In this document: one piece after another, positions 1-12,413 of the stretch | How positions within the stretch are numbered: position 1 is the first letter of the stretch | How the letters are laid out: every line of letters begins with the position of its first letter | DNA from: Phocoena phocoena | Lineage: Eukaryota; Chordata; Mammalia; Artiodactyla; Phocoenidae | Assembly (NCBI RefSeq): GCF_963924675.1 | Contig: NC_089228.1 | Coordinates: 97,190,394 to 97,254,393 of the forward strand | Length of the DNA stretch: 64,000 nucleotides | Direction: 5' to 3' | Notes under the pieces: model-generated | The model's input: the letters and a program-made list of their open reading frames with translations, nothing else | Told to the model about the DNA's origin: nothing | Databases searched by the model: none | Translations under genes and position numbers: made by a program

Positions 1-719
1 ATCCACATGGAGGCTGCTCTGAGTGTACACAACATAAGCATTGCCTAAATCAGCTCATACTTGCTGGTCCTAAAAGGCTCCTGCCAAGGTCCTTTTGAAT
101 CCACAGAGTTTGTAACAAGTTTATATATAATATAGAAATTAAATATAAGAGAACACTTTGAAAGAGATGCCACCAACCCTTCTTGGCAATTGTTTGGTGA
201 GTACAGCCAACTCTTAAGAGCAGAGGTGCCCCTGTGGTTTTAGAGTGGGCTGGAAAGGGTCTAGAGTTTGCCAAGAGTTATAGAACATTTCTGCCCTCCT
301 GCCCCCGGTACACCTGGCAGGAAAGGAACCAACGGAAGGAGAAAAATGTTAGTTCTCTGAAGATGCCACAAGAAGACCCCTGCTCAAGCAGTTGGGGCTC
401 TGCCTTGTCAGGTACTTGGCACAGCAAAGGAGGTTCCAAACTGCCAAGGCCAGTAGGCTTATCAGTCTGCCTGCATTCCACTACCCATCTGAGGCCTAAA
501 ATATCCCCTTAGCACTCCGTTGAACAGGTATGAGACCACACGCTTTGCTACACTTTAGCAATAACCACACATAGTGACATGTGAAATTCTTCTCACTTTA
601 CTGGGCCATCAGGATCCAGATGCTCTGTGATATGCTGAGTAGAGGCCTAGTGGTGCTCTTCCCCAATCCCTCTGGAAATGTAGCAAAAAAATCATCAGGA
701 AAGATGGAGAATACAGGTG
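1..719. other. Intergenic DNA, nothing recognised
   Basis: I see no repeat family, splice-bounded coding segment or RNA gene here. Short open frames exist on both strands but have no recognisable domain or family-like composition. Confidence 0.4.
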
Positions 720-1735
720 TCCCTCAATTCCTGCCCAAATTACTGAAGTCGCCTCCTAACTGGTCTCCTCACAGCTATCCGGTTCCCCTCCAATCTCTTC
801 TCACCAGTGTAGTCAGACTGATTCTTTCAAACTCAAAGCGAATTATGTTATGCTCCTACTTAAACAATAGAATGGCTCTATAGTGCTCTGGAGATTAAGA
901 TGGAATTCCTTAACGGATCCCAAAAGGCCTGGCATGGATCCATCTGCATCCTGCCTCTCAAACATAATATCCCACCATGTTCTCTGTGTTCCAAACACAC
1001 TGGCTTTCTTTCAGTTCTTTAAAGGCTTCCTGTTTACTTCTGCCACAGGGCCTTTGCACATACTGTTTCATCTGCCTTATGTCCTCCTCCTCCCAGGCCC
1101 TCACCACCCCTTGTCACCTGGTTAATTCTATTCTCCCTTGAGGGCTTAACTCAATCACTGCCTCCATCACAAAGGCCTTGTCCCACCTCCCTCACTAGGT
1201 CATGGCACCACGTGCCTCATCTTCATAGCTCTTTACACAATTGCCGTTATCCATTGATGTGTGCGTAGATGTTCAACAAGCACCTACTGAACAAGCAAGC
1301 GAAAGAATCGTTCCCTCCTGGATAGAATACTCTCTCTGACCACACATTCTTATTTCTGTCTCTTTAGTGTTTCCATCCTCTTAGCATGGGAAGCTGTTGG
1401 CTTGACTCCCCCCACTGAGAGTTTTCCTTTCCTGCCAAGCCCAGTTCACCCACTCTTTCCTCTGTGAAATCCTCTCATCTCCCAGTGCTCACAAAATTTA
1501 TTTGTCCCTCTCTGTGATCCTGTAGCTCTTTATTTGTATCTTTCAATTTATTTCTTATTAAATTAAATATGTAAAATATATATTTAATTATCAAATATAC
1601 GGTTTAATTAACATCCATTGTAGACATGTTAGTATCCTTTGAATTCTGAACTCCTGGAGAAAAGAGATTCAGCCTACATTACTCTTCTGCAAAGTTGTAT
1701 GTGCTTAATAAATATTTGTTGAACTGAAATGCCAC
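720..1735 (+). repeat. LINE L2 3' region, decayed
   Basis: The text follows the familiar L2 3' wording on the + strand: a 'cctcctaactggtctcc' block near 755, a 'cacagggcctttgcacatac' block near 1045, and a tail ending 'aataaatatttgttgaactg' near 1710. An AT-rich stretch at about 1540-1615 interrupts it. There is no long open frame, as expected for an ancient mammalian L2. Edges are approximate and the assignment is from memory of the consensus. Confidence 0.65.
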
Positions 1736-1997
1736 TCGTTAAAGCTCCGGGATAGGGATAATCTCAAGTAGCCACTCTCAGATAACACTAATACCAGTGA
1801 CATTCTATCCACTTGAGCTTCTAAGAGATGATACAGAATGCAGATGGGAAGAGGTGCTTTCTTCGCAGAGGGTGAGAAACTAGGTATATTGTGAACATCT
1901 TCTAATTAACAGTAAGTTACTGTCATCTTTGGGAATTCTCCTCTTGTTCCAGATGGCTGTCAGGGCAGTAACACTATTTCTCTGCATGTAAGATCAT

Positions 1998-2168
1998 CAG
2001 GTTTAGCAAATAAAAATACAGGACTCCCAGCTTAATTTGAATTTCAGAGAAACAAATATTTTCTTGTGGAAATATGTCCCCAATATTTCATGGGATATAC
2101 TTATACTAAAAAAGCTATTCATTGTTTATCTGAAATTCAAATGGAACTTATCCTGTATTTTCTCTAAC
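1998..2168. mobile_element. Palindromic MITE-like DNA transposon fossil
   Basis: The two halves are imperfect reverse complements. The left half carries 'aaatacaggactccc' and 'aatttgaatttcaga'; the right half carries 'tctgaaattcaaat' and 'tcctgtatttt'. The whole element folds back on itself around about 2090. A long imperfect palindrome of this size is typical of non-autonomous DNA transposons in mammals. I do not assign a family name. Confidence 0.6.
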
Positions 2169-3723
2169 AATCTTAACCACATGCTTTTACCATATGGTTG
2201 GAGATGCTGTGATATTAACTGGTAGTTCCAAATAACAATATGCATGTGTGCACACACAAGAATGCCAATACAAAATGATCACATGAATGTAATTCCTTCT
2301 CAGTGTTTACTGGTTTGTCTCTAAGGCTGTCATATCACTGACTGAATCATCACTGTCTTAAAGGGCGGGTGCTGGATCTATTTTATCATTTGGGTACAGT
2401 CCTTAGGGTGATATTGCAGTCATACGTGCCATTAATGCATACTTGTCTTGCTGCCTATTATGTTCGGGAAGAAGGAATGGACTTTGTTGATAGCTTTTTA
2501 TAACATTCTCACAGATTTAGAGTTAAATTCCAAAATAATACCATAGTTTCCCATACAAAAAATTATACGTTAAAAAAAATAGAAAAGCAGAAATCAATTT
2601 TGAACATTTTAAATAAGTTAACCTGAAAGTTCAGGATTTAACTCACAATCAAATGTGAGTTTGTCCCAGGGCATAGGGTTGTACAGGGAGAAGAAGAAGC
2701 GTATATTTCCTGCAATTTTCCTGGAGACATATGACTTCAAGGAGGAGGAGATAAAAGTGAAGAATGAGACCGAGACTCTGATCAAATTTTCCCTTCAGAA
2801 ATACACTGCTACAGTACACTTGCTCCATGTAACCTCGATGGAGGTGGCCAGATGCCCACAACCGGGGATGCTTTGTTTGTTTTCATTATATCTTTTCCTC
2901 CCTTACAATCCTTCAAGGCGAGACTTTTTTATTATTATTAACAAGAATTAAAACTCATTTTGATTTGACAAGTTTTTTTGAGTTAAGGGACCACGTGCAC
3001 ATGTGAACGTTGCAAAACCAACATAGGACTTTACCTTGAGAACCTATTAGGACTAACGTCTATGCATTTTCTCTTGACCATAATCTAATCCTTGTCTAAA
3101 GGTTTTTGCAAGGATATGTCCTGACCTCCTTGGGACTCAGCTGTGTGCAAGAATCTTAGATTATTAAGACAAACAGTCTTGTGTCCCTACAATTTCCTCA
3201 AAAGATAATGTTTTATTCCTAGGCAACCGTCAGGAAGCGTCAAAAACATCTAGCTCAAGCCCAGTTTTCCAAAAGAATGATTTCTGTGTTGAAATGGAGC
3301 AGGGGGAATGCATTCCTCTCATCTCTCTCTGTTCTAACTTTTATTTCTTTTTTTCAAAAATGATACGTTGACCATAGGATACAAAATCAATTTACACACC
3401 AAAACAAACCATGTATTTGAGAGACAGCACTATTTCTGGGAAAATAGAACTACACCAGGCTAGGAATGAGTTTCTCTCCAGTAGTCACCATTTCTGACTT
3501 TGCATATAGATAGTGATGCCCTGCCTGTGCAGACGGCTCTATATAATCAAACAGTGGAAGTGACATGGAACAAAGATGTCGATTTCCTAGCGGCTCCTTT
3601 CTGATCTCTGCAGTGTTTCTTTGACCATGGAAGGGGATGCTTTCAGGAAGCCTGGGAAAAGGTCAACCATAACTTCCAGGGTCTTTAACGCCAGTCTCCA
3701 TGAATCATGTTTTAGTGTTTATC
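2169..3723. other. Intergenic DNA, nothing recognised
   Basis: AT-rich unique-looking sequence. No repeat family or coding signal was recognised. Very old repeats could be hidden here and would need a profile search. Confidence 0.35.
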
Positions 3724-3735
3724 TGTGTGTGTGCG

Positions 3736-3770
<35 letters not shown>
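3724..3770. repeat. (TG)n microsatellite
   Basis: Almost uninterrupted GT dinucleotide tract with two GC interruptions near its start. It creates a spurious Cys-Val repeat in one open frame, which is not a gene. Confidence 0.95.
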
Positions 3771-4389
3771 TCATACGGAGGGTTTGGGGAGTGGGGGGTG
3801 TCTGTGTACATGTGTTAATTTGTTTTGCTCTCTTTAAAGGAAAGGAAGGGCCCCCTCGGACCCACAGAGAGTTATATTAGCACAGGTTTGCGGAGGCACT
3901 CAAAGCAGGCAGAGATAAATGAGTTAGCACAAGGTAGGGACGCGAGAGCTGGTCTGGATATTTCAGTGGGAGCCTACTGCTCCTTCACTTGACTGGCACC
4001 TTCTTAGAGCCTCCAAAACCCTTTTTTGATTTTTGCATTCATCTGTGTTTTCAGCTGCCAGTGGGCCAAAAAGTTCATGACATGCTCAGGCTGGTAGAAA
4101 ATGAGAATACCAGTTGTTTCTGGAGAGCCTTCCACTGCCACAGCTGAGAGTCCAAGGACAGACTTGAAATGAAGATCTAGCAGGGGTAGAGCTACAACAC
4201 CCAGGACTGAAGATTAGGCTCTAATTCACATGGTTCACGTGGGGAGAGCAAAATACAGCCTGTGACTGACACGAGTCAAATAACATAGCCTCAAACCGTG
4301 GGGCAGAGCAGAAGCACACGAGTTTGTGGGGAGGTATTTGTGTGAAGTCAAAGCAGGAGGTAAGGGGAGAATTCTGCCCTTCACCCCCC

Positions 4390-4427
4390 AACACACACAC
4401 ACAGACTCACACACACACACACACACA
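4390..4427. repeat. (CA)n microsatellite
   Basis: CA dinucleotide tract with an 'agactc' interruption near 4402-4407. Translated on the + strand it gives a Thr-His repeat inside a chance open frame (4324-4869) that has no recognisable domain. Confidence 0.95.
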
Positions 4428-4629
4428 GCCTGAGGTGCGAACGAAGCAGCAGAGCCCATGGCAAACATACCCTGGAATTGATCCACAGAGCAAAGAACTG
4501 TATTCTTCAGTTAAACCTTGCCTGTGCCCAGTTTTGCTTTGTTTTCCCCTTGTAACTGTTCCTAAATCCCCAAAGTGGTTGAGTGTCTGTCACCGAGACT
4601 TTCATGGGTCACTGGAAACAAACCTGTCA

Positions 4630-4800
4630 GTGGGCGGGACCTGGATTCGAACCAGGAAGCCTGGAGTCAGGCTGAATTGGCTCGGCTGCCTGGGCAAATC
4701 ACTTCCACAGAAAATGAGCAGGCCTCAGCCTTTTCCCTCCAAAACTGGGATCCTAACATGGGTCCTGCCCACCTTAGAGGGGAGAGAGAGAACCATGAGA
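4630..4800 (+). repeat. Possible MIR SINE, degraded
   Basis: Contains 'cctggattcgaacc', a tRNA-like B-box of the MIR head, then 'cctgggcaaatcacttcc', which resembles the MIR core. The remainder is diverged. A tRNA gene is excluded because no cloverleaf arms surround the B-box. Confidence 0.4.
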
Positions 4801-5409
4801 GCCGATGATACTCCTGGACATAACTTCTCCACAAGGAAGGCTGTTATTTTCCTCTACAGTATGGATTGAGCTCCTTACTTAACTGCCCGAGACTCCAATA
4901 TCCCCACCTGGTTAATACCAAACCCTCTGAGACGTCTCTATCATAGGTGCCCAGTTAATAAAGGACAAGAGATCCAGAAAGGTGACTTAAACAAAACCAC
5001 AGCCACCACAGCAAAACATCTTTGTTGTTCCCCAAAACCTTTATCTTACCTGAAATGTTAGAATGGGGCTAACTATATTAGTTAAATCTGAATTAATGTT
5101 TCCATGTTGAGGTACTTAAGATCAAGAGAATGAAATAATAGGCAACCAGTTTTTACAGGGCTTTATTTTTTATAGGATTGCATGTATTCTTTCCATTGTA
5201 GGTTATATTTCTTGAAAACCCAAATTAAAAGGCCACTTATCCCATACTCCCATCGTTTCCGTATGTCTCCTCATAGGAGTGAAATTCTGGAGACATCTCC
5301 ACAGGTGGAAAATCCAGGCCCAGTACCTAGAGAAATTAAAATATGGTACACTGACCCGCGGTTAAAGATTACAGTTAAAGGTAGTAAGGAATTTGCAGGT
5401 GTGTGGTTT

Positions 5410-5476
5410 ATTCCCACCCACCCCCCCGCAGCCCCCCACTCCCCCACCCCCACGCCCCCCCACCTCCCCCCCTCTA
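5410..5476. repeat. C-rich low-complexity tract
   Basis: Runs of five to seven C residues separated by single A, T or G residues. The opposite strand is correspondingly G-rich and could form quadruplex structures. Confidence 0.9.
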
Positions 5477-6669
5477 GTCAGAAGAACCATTTTAATGGTG
5501 TTAACCAGGGGGTTCCACCTGGGGCCTTGTTAAATAGATTTGCAAATGAGAACTTTGAAACTGGGCAAGAGGGTGAAGTTTAAAGGAACCTCAGTGCTCA
5601 GAGGCATGGGACGGGGTTGCTGTGCCCAGTTCTGGAATCTCAGAGCTGAAGTCACAGTACATTCCCCAAATCCTTTATCCCAAGGAAACAATGGTAGTCA
5701 AGCTGAAAGACCGGCGCTGCACTCAGCTAACAGGTCTCTCTGGGATCTGGGGAGGAAGGACCCCTCTGCTGGGTGAGGCACGTGGGGAGGGTCACAGGAC
5801 TGTCAGCTAAAACCTCCTCGGTAGATTCGGAATGTGATTCTGGGCACCAAGCAGCCTCTCTCCTCTACAGTGGTTAAGGACACCAAGGGATGCTTTCCCT
5901 TCCCGTCTGTGATGCTGAGGAAAAGGAGAGATGCTGGAAGCCACCCTGAGGAGGAAACCCATGGAGGGTGACATGTGGGGATTCCAGCATGGTTAGCGTA
6001 CAATGGTCTCATTTTCATGGTGTGTCAAATTAAATTTAGGCTTTGGCTACTATGCTTGTCATGGGGCTCTAACTCATCCAGAGCCAGTATTTCACAAATT
6101 TTATGACTTTACACCGTCTTTGACCTCTAGGGACAATGGCCAGTTGGGAGAAAGAGCAGCGGGAGCTCTTTCCCCTCCTGGCCTCAGTTTTCCCTCCCTC
6201 CTGTTCTCTCTGAAACACAAGCTGGGCGGATGTCTGGCTCTGCTTTGGCCATACCCATCCATTTGCACACCTCTTCCCGTGGAGTGTCGGGAAGAGTGGG
6301 GGCTCGTGACCCAGACATCTCTGTGGGTTGGGGAAGGCTAGGAAAGACCTGGTCCTGGCAGGAGCCTTTCGGAGCCCCTGCACCAGGACCTCTACACTTA
6401 CCTCATCGTGCCCCAGGAGGGCAGACCAGCAGTAGAGGCTGGGAGGAAGCCCACGCCAGCAGACAGAGCATAACCTCTGGGCAGGGAGAGGGAAATGCAG
6501 TGTATAACCTGATGACCCAGTCTGAGTATCTGCCGTGAGCAAAGGGCTATCCTGACAGGCAGACAAAACCTGAGGTGTATACATTCAGCAGTTTCGAGCA
6601 CTTACTAAACACAGTGACACTGTTTACCTAGTAGGTACTCATGGCTGACACTGTCATCCTCTAATGCCC
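5477..6669. other. Intergenic DNA, nothing recognised
   Basis: Mixed composition sequence with overlapping short open frames on both strands, including a 171-codon antisense frame at 6069-6584. None shows a domain, and frames open on both strands at once suggest chance. Confidence 0.35.
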
Positions 6670-7020
6670 ATTCTCCCCTTCCCTAGTCATGGAATGACCA
6701 CCCAGAATAAAGACTACATTTCCCTTGCAGCTAACTGTGGCCATGTGACGGAGTCTGAGTAATGGAATGTGAAAAGAGGGTCCGTGGGCACCTTGCAGGG
6801 AAAAGGCACATTCTTTTCACCGCCCTCTTCCTGCTGGCTGGAAGGAGCAGCCTTGGACCTTGTACTGAAGATAGCAAAGCACAAGACAGGAGAAACTTGA
6901 ATCTCTGCAAACTTTATGAAGCCCTCAAGTAGCCCTGCAGCCTAACAGAGCAGCCTAGACCCTTTCCTGTCCAGACTGGGAGAGTGTTTATAATACCTGT
7001 CTCTGTATTCTGGCTGTTTT
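6670..7020 (+). repeat. Ancient interspersed repeat, family unnamed
   Basis: Words such as 'tttcccttgcagcta' (6719), 'tgtggccatgtgac' (6737) and 'cttcctgctggctggaagg' (6827), in this order, recur in a common ancient mammalian interspersed repeat. I recognise the wording but will not guess the family name. Confidence 0.45.
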
Positions 7021-7104
7021 CCGTAGAATAGCAATTTCTTCATCAGGGTACTTTTCTGGTACCAGTTTGAGGATCTATATAAGCACGATGTTGAAAGAGA
7101 ATAA

Positions 7105-7262
7105 CAAAGTTATTAAGAGCATGAGACTTGAAGCCTGATGAGCCTTGGTTAAACCCTTGCTGTGTGACCCTGGGCAAGGCGTTCACCTCTCTGAGCATAG
7201 GATTCCTAACCCCTACCTGATTGGTTGTTACGGTATCTGGCATGTGATAAGACCTCTTTGTG
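7105..7262 (+). repeat. MIR SINE
   Basis: Reads 'ttattaagagcatgagactt', then 'gctgtgtgaccctgggcaag' and 'ttcacctctctgagc', the order of the MIR core in sense orientation. Moderately diverged, with no flanking duplications visible, as expected for an ancient copy. Confidence 0.75.
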
Positions 7263-7549
7263 GTAAATTACAAAGAGAATAATCTCTGTGTCTCAGGGAG
7301 AACTTACTTCTCCTCTCTCTCTAAAGACTTCACTCTCCAACTCTCTCCAACACTCCCTAACTTCTGCTTTTCCTTTCTATATTGAAATACCATTGTTTGG
7401 TTGTTATCACTCTACATTCTCTCACAAGTACTAAATGTATCCTTGTGTTCATACAACTGATGCCATCCTTTTAGATGCATACAAAAAATGTCATAGCCAA
7501 TCTCATGTTTGTGTTAGCCTTTGGAATTTCACTAGAAAGACATGCACGA

Positions 7550-7810
7550 AGTCAGTTATAAATCGTTATTGCTAGACAGAAATTAGAATGGTGGTTATAG
7601 TTGCCAGGGATTGAGGGGGAGGGGTGGGGGAGGAGGGTTGGAGAATGACTCCTGATGGGCGTGGGGTTTCTTTTCGGGGTGACGGAAATGTTCTGGAGTG
7701 AGCTAGTGATGATGGTGGTACAATTCTGTGACTATACTAAAAACCACTGAATAGCATACACTAAAATGGTGCATTGCATGTATGTGAATTGCGTCTCGAT
7801 AAATTGCCTG
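7550..7810 (+). repeat. L1M-type LINE 3' end, degraded
   Basis: Contains 'tagaatggtggttatagttg', 'gaaatgttctgga' and 'actaaaatggtgcattg' in the order found near the 3' ends of old mammalian L1s. Sense orientation, no open frame of interest. Confidence 0.6.
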
Positions 7811-7829
7811 AGTCAGATAGGGGATGCCT

Positions 7830-10019
7830 ACTTCCAAGATCAACTGTTATGCAAACGAGAGGCACTTGCCACCACCCTTAGAGATTCACAAGTCAGACAC
7901 AATGGCGCCAGGACGCCAGTGTTAGATGAGGTGGCACAGACAGTGAGCATAGCACGAATTCAGGAAAAGGACTCATCCATAGAGACTGGAGTACGTTTCA
8001 AGAAGGTGAGACTTAAGCTGAGGATGAGGGAGGAATGGATGACCTTGAAGAGGTGAAATAAGAGACATTCTGAAGAAGAACCCAGGAGTAAGAGATCATG
8101 GTGTTGTCTTGACTTCGTTGTTGTTGTCTTTTTAATTTCATTTCTTATTACGGTATTTTCAAGGGGAGATAGGAAGGCTGGTCTCCAGGGCAGAGGAGTT
8201 GGGAGAGCAAATCCTGGCAGGACAGGGCGGAGTAGACGGGTCTACTCTGATACTAATTCAGCCTTGTCTTGGTGTGGGAGGACCCAGGATGTAGGCATCT
8301 GGGGCCCTGGAGCCAGGCAGTCACTTATCACTCTTTCAGATGCCTTTGAACACCTGCATCTGAGGTCCTCTAACCTGACGTGAAGATGGCCTGTTGGGAT
8401 GAAAACATCTTGACTGGCCTGGCATTTGCAATTGTTCATTGCAAGAGTTGTCTAAAGTCTGAGGGAAATGAGGGTTCTTTGTCTGAAGGAAGCACAGTGC
8501 TGCCAGGCACAGGGGGAATTCCTAGACAGCCATCTTATTTTATGTGGGTGTGTAGTGAAAAACCTCTCATGCTTTGTAAGCCGAGCAAAACCAGGGTAAG
8601 GCAGGAGCAAAATGAGTATGCATGGGCTTAAATGCCACTTTGAAAATTCAGGGCAGACTTCATTGGCTAAACCACAGCACGTCTGGGAGGCTTCAGTGAA
8701 GAGGTTGGTTCGAGACCTTGATTTTTCTGTAAAATGCCATGGGGTAGTCGCCAAACTACCATGCCAGTTAAGCTGGTCGAGCTCAGGGCCTGGAAAGCCA
8801 TACAGAGGTACAGATGGCCATATTTTTATATTCCATTTCACAGGAATATTTTGCAAGTTCCCTCTTCGGGGTGATGGAAGTCTGTGTCTCTGGCATCCTT
8901 TTATCCTTTGGTATTAACATTATTATTATTTTGTTAGCAGTGTAGTATGACTGCTATTTAAATATCTCTCCCCCATCCCGTCCCCAAGTACTTGTCTGCC
9001 GTGAAGAGAAGTGGTTTGGCATAAAGTGAAAGTTTTTAAAAATCCATTTTCCAGATGGACCTCTCTGTTAAATTTATATATATATACCCAAAAAGCTAAA
9101 CCATGTGGAATGCTCCTAAGTGAATATTATTGTTTACTAGACTTCTTATTCCATCTTATGGCACTTTTATAATAAAATATCTGCAAGCTCGTAAGGAGGG
9201 CTTTTTTTAAGGTCCATAATCTTTCTAACAATAACAAAAGAGCGGTAAATATATTGTACAAGAGTGCGATAGAAAATGTGCTAAAGTATTTCCATAAATC
9301 AAACGTAGCACTTTGGCATTGATGCTAAAGTATTAAATTTAGTAAATTAGAACCAGATGATTTTAAAATAGAAACTTACATAACTTTACGGCATGCTTTT
9401 TCTTTCCTACACAAGTTTATCTTCATGAAGTCCCTTTGGCTGCTACCGTAACAGGTATTTAAGAAGTAAGAGCAGCATCTGGGTGTTATACATCTTTGTA
9501 ATTCCCATGGTGCCTGGCATTCTGTTGGGCAATTAGTTAAGTACTGGTGGACAGATGAATGAGATCTCAGCAGTGATTAACGAGTACAAGTTAATTGGCA
9601 AAGGAAATGTAATATAAATATTTATATGGATCTCCAGGTAGACAAAACACTGCTACCCTGCGCTGAGCAGTAAAACTATGCCTTGCTTTTCCTTTCACTG
9701 TTAAATCTGTGTATCTAAATCAACAAATTTGAAATAAGAGGGTAGATCTGCTTCTCATTTGGGTCACCAAATTCCCAACTGGAATTTTCCTAATACATAA
9801 GTCTCCATTTTATTTCTGCCTTCATAGGAGCTAAGGAATAATGCTTCTTCCTGTCATTTCTCTCTCTCCTCTCATTCACACAATTTCACAAGGTAGCTGG
9901 TAGCTTAAGGACAAGTTGGGAATTCAGTGCAACACAGAGACTGAGAAGATCCTAAATGCGGTGCCACAGGGGATACAAATGAATAAGGTATAGTCCATGC
10001 CCTTTAGGAGAGTACTTTT
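7830..10019. other. Intergenic DNA, mostly unrecognised
   Basis: Unique-looking sequence. Possible L2 antisense wording at about 7955-8100 was too weak to call. A short (TA)n run lies near 9076. No coding exon or RNA gene was recognised. Confidence 0.35.
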
Positions 10020-10346
10020 TTGGCAGAGACTTAGCCAGGACACTGTAGTTGCAAGTGAAAGAAGCTCAACCCCAACTAGGTTAAGCAGAAAAGTGTGCTT
10101 ATTGCTTTAGAAATTGGGTTAAGATCAGAATTCAGGCATGGCTGGATCCAGAGGCACACACAACAGGATCAGAGTTCTCGCCATTCCTCTACTCCAAATA
10201 TCTTTGCTTCTTTTGTGTGTGGACTCATTCTCTCTTGCTGTGGACACTCTCTACAATGAGGAAGAGATGTTCGCTGTCATGCAGACATTTGCACTTATTA
10301 CCCAAGGAAAGAAGTGTCCTCTCTTTCCTAAGCTTCATTTATAAAA
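10020..10346 (+). repeat. Ancient interspersed repeat, left part (split by L1)
   Basis: Wording such as 'agccaggacactgtagt' (10033) and 'ttcaggcatggctggatcca' (10131) recalls a widespread old mammalian repeat. Its continuation ('tctgggtcacatgcc', 16210) is found on the far side of the L1, so the L1 landed inside it. Family not named. Confidence 0.45.
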
Positions 10347-10359
10347 TCTCAAAGAAGAT
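10347..10359. repeat. L1 target-site duplication, left copy
   Basis: tctcaaagaagat, matched by 16182-16194 with one C/T difference. The host repeat is continuous in sense across the two copies, which supports this as the L1 insertion point. Confidence 0.75.
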
Positions 10360-11102
10360 TCCGCACTAGGAACTCCGGTCGGAAGAGCCAAGTGCGAAGC
10401 CTCTGCACATAGCCCCCTGTGAGCGAGTGAAACCCGACTAAGCACAAAAGAAAAAAGGAAGCCATTTCAGAGCTGTGACTATTTTCAAGGCTACTGTTTT
10501 TCTCTGTGGAACACTGCCTTTGGGGCAAAACAAGGAAGAAGTAGGTGATTCTAATGTGCAGAGATGAAGGACAGCCACTGCAGGCCAGCTTCTCCAACTC
10601 TGAAGGCACTCCAGCCGTGTGGCTGACAGGGTCTTGGTGCTGTCAGACCTGAGCCTCTGAGGTGAGAGAGCCAAGTTCAGGACATTGGTCCACCAGAGAC
10701 CTCCCGGCCCCACATAATATCAGTCGGCAAGAGCTCTCCCAGAGATCTAAGTCTCAACGCTAAGACCCAGGTCCACTGAACAACCAGCAAGCGCCAGTGC
10801 TGGACACACCATGCCAAACAACTAGCAAGACAGGAACACAACCCCGCCCATTAGCAGAGAGGTTGCCTAAAACCATACTAAGTTCACAGACACCCCAAAA
10901 CACACCACCGGACATGGTCCTGCCCACCAGAAAGAAAAGATCCAGCCTCATCCACGAGAACACAGGCACAAGTCCCCTCCACCAGGAAGCGTACACAGCC
11001 ACTGAACCAACCTTACCCACTGGGGGCAAACACCAAAAACAATGGAAACTATGAACCTGCAGCCTACGAAAAGGAGACCCCAAATCCAGTAAGTTAAGCA
11101 AA

Positions 11103-12355
11103 ATGAGAAGACACAGAAACATGCAGCAGATGAAGGAGCAAGGTAAAAACCCACTAGACCAAACAAATGAAGAGGAAATAGACAGTCTACCTGAAAAAGA
11201 GTTCAGAGTAATGATAGTAAAAATGATCCAAAATCGTGGAAATAGACTGGAGAACATACAGGAAACGTGTAACAAGGACCTAGAAGAACTAAAGAGCAAA
11301 CAAACAATGATGAACAACACAATAAATGAAATTAAAAATTCTCTAGAAGGAATCAATAGCAGGATAACTGAGGCAGAACAACGGATAAGTGACCTGGAAG
11401 ATAAAATAGCACAAATAACTACCTCAGAGCAGAACAAACAAAAAAGAATGAAAAGAATTGAGGACAGTCTCAGAGACCTCTGGGACAACATAAAATGCAC
11501 CAATTTTCAAATTATAGGGGTCCCAGAAGAAGAAGAGAAAAAGAAAGGGACTGAGAAAATATTTGAAGAGATTATAGTTGAAAACTCCCCTAATATGGGA
11601 AAGGAAATAGTCAATCAAGTCCAGGAAGTGCAGAGAGTCCCGTACAGGATAAATTCAAGGAGAAACATGCCAAGACACATATTATTCAAACTATCAAAAA
11701 TTAAATACAGGGACTTCCCTGGTGGCACAGTGGTTAAGAATCCACCTGCCAATACAGGGAACACGGGTTCGAGCCCTGGTCCAGGAGGATCCCACATGCC
11801 ACGGAGCAACTGAGCCCATGCACCACAACTACTGAGCCTGCGCTCTAGAGCTCATGGGCCACAACTACTGAGCCCACGTGCCACAGCTACTGAAGCCCGC
11901 ATGCCTAGAGTCCAGGCTTCACAACAAGAGAAGCCACTGCAATGAGAAGCCTGCACACCGCAAGGAAGAGTAACCTATGCTCACCGCAACTAGAGAAAGC
12001 CCGTGCACAGCAGCAAAGACCCAACACAGCCAAAAATAAATAAATATATTTTTAAAAAATTAAATACAAAGAAAAAATATTAAAAGCAGCAAGGGAAAAA
12101 CAACAAATAACACACAAGGGAATCCCCATAAAGTTAACAGCTGATCTTTCAGCAGAAGCTCTGCCAGCCAGAAGTGAGTGGCAGGACATATTTAAAGTGA
12201 TGAAAGGGAAAAACCTACATCCAAGATTACTCTACCCAGCAAGGATCTCATTCAGATTCAATAGAGAAATTAAAACCTTTACAGACAAGCAAAAGCTAAG
12301 AGCATTCAACACCACCAAACCAGCTTTCCAACAAATGCTAAAGGAACTTCTCTAG
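11103..12355 (+). pseudogene. L1 ORF1p, split by a SINE
   Basis: ORF1 encodes the L1 RNA-binding coiled-coil protein that coats L1 RNA. The N-terminal part (11103-11708) is rich in Glu, Lys and Gln with heptad-like spacing (for example ITEAEQRISDLEDKI), the trimeric coiled coil, followed by the RRM-like region (NFQIIGVPEEEE). A CHR SINE then interrupts it. The C-terminal domain resumes after the SINE and runs in an open frame to a TAG at 12353-12355, with the expected LTADLSAEALPARSEW motif. Apart from the SINE I see no internal stop or frameshift, so the SINE is probably the main lesion in this frame. Confidence 0.85.
11710..12054 (+). mobile_element. CHR-type SINE, long form, inside L1 ORF1
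   Basis: Begins gggacttccctggtggcaca and carries the tRNA-like B-box wording gggttcgagccctgg. A longer body with repeated 'acaactactgagcc' units follows, ending in an AT-rich tail. Target-site duplications aaaaattaaataca flank it at 11696-11709 and 12055-12068. It inserted after the L1 and disrupts ORF1. The longer body distinguishes it from the roughly 200-bp copies elsewhere in the window. Confidence 0.92.
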
Positions 12356-12413
12356 GCAGGAAGCACAAGAGAAGGGAAAGACCTACAAACACAAATCCAG
12401 AACAATTAAGAAA

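Noticed and set aside
4324..4869. 181-codon open frame on the + strand
   Set aside because: It runs through a CA microsatellite and a MIR-like fragment, overlaps other open frames, and has no domain. Chance frame.
6069..6584. 171-codon open frame on the - strand
   Set aside because: Several overlapping frames on both strands, no splice signals or recognisable domain; most likely a consequence of local GC content.
10760..11503. 247-codon open frame on the - strand
   Set aside because: It is the antisense of the L1 5' UTR and ORF1; low stop density on the reverse of an A-rich coding frame explains it.
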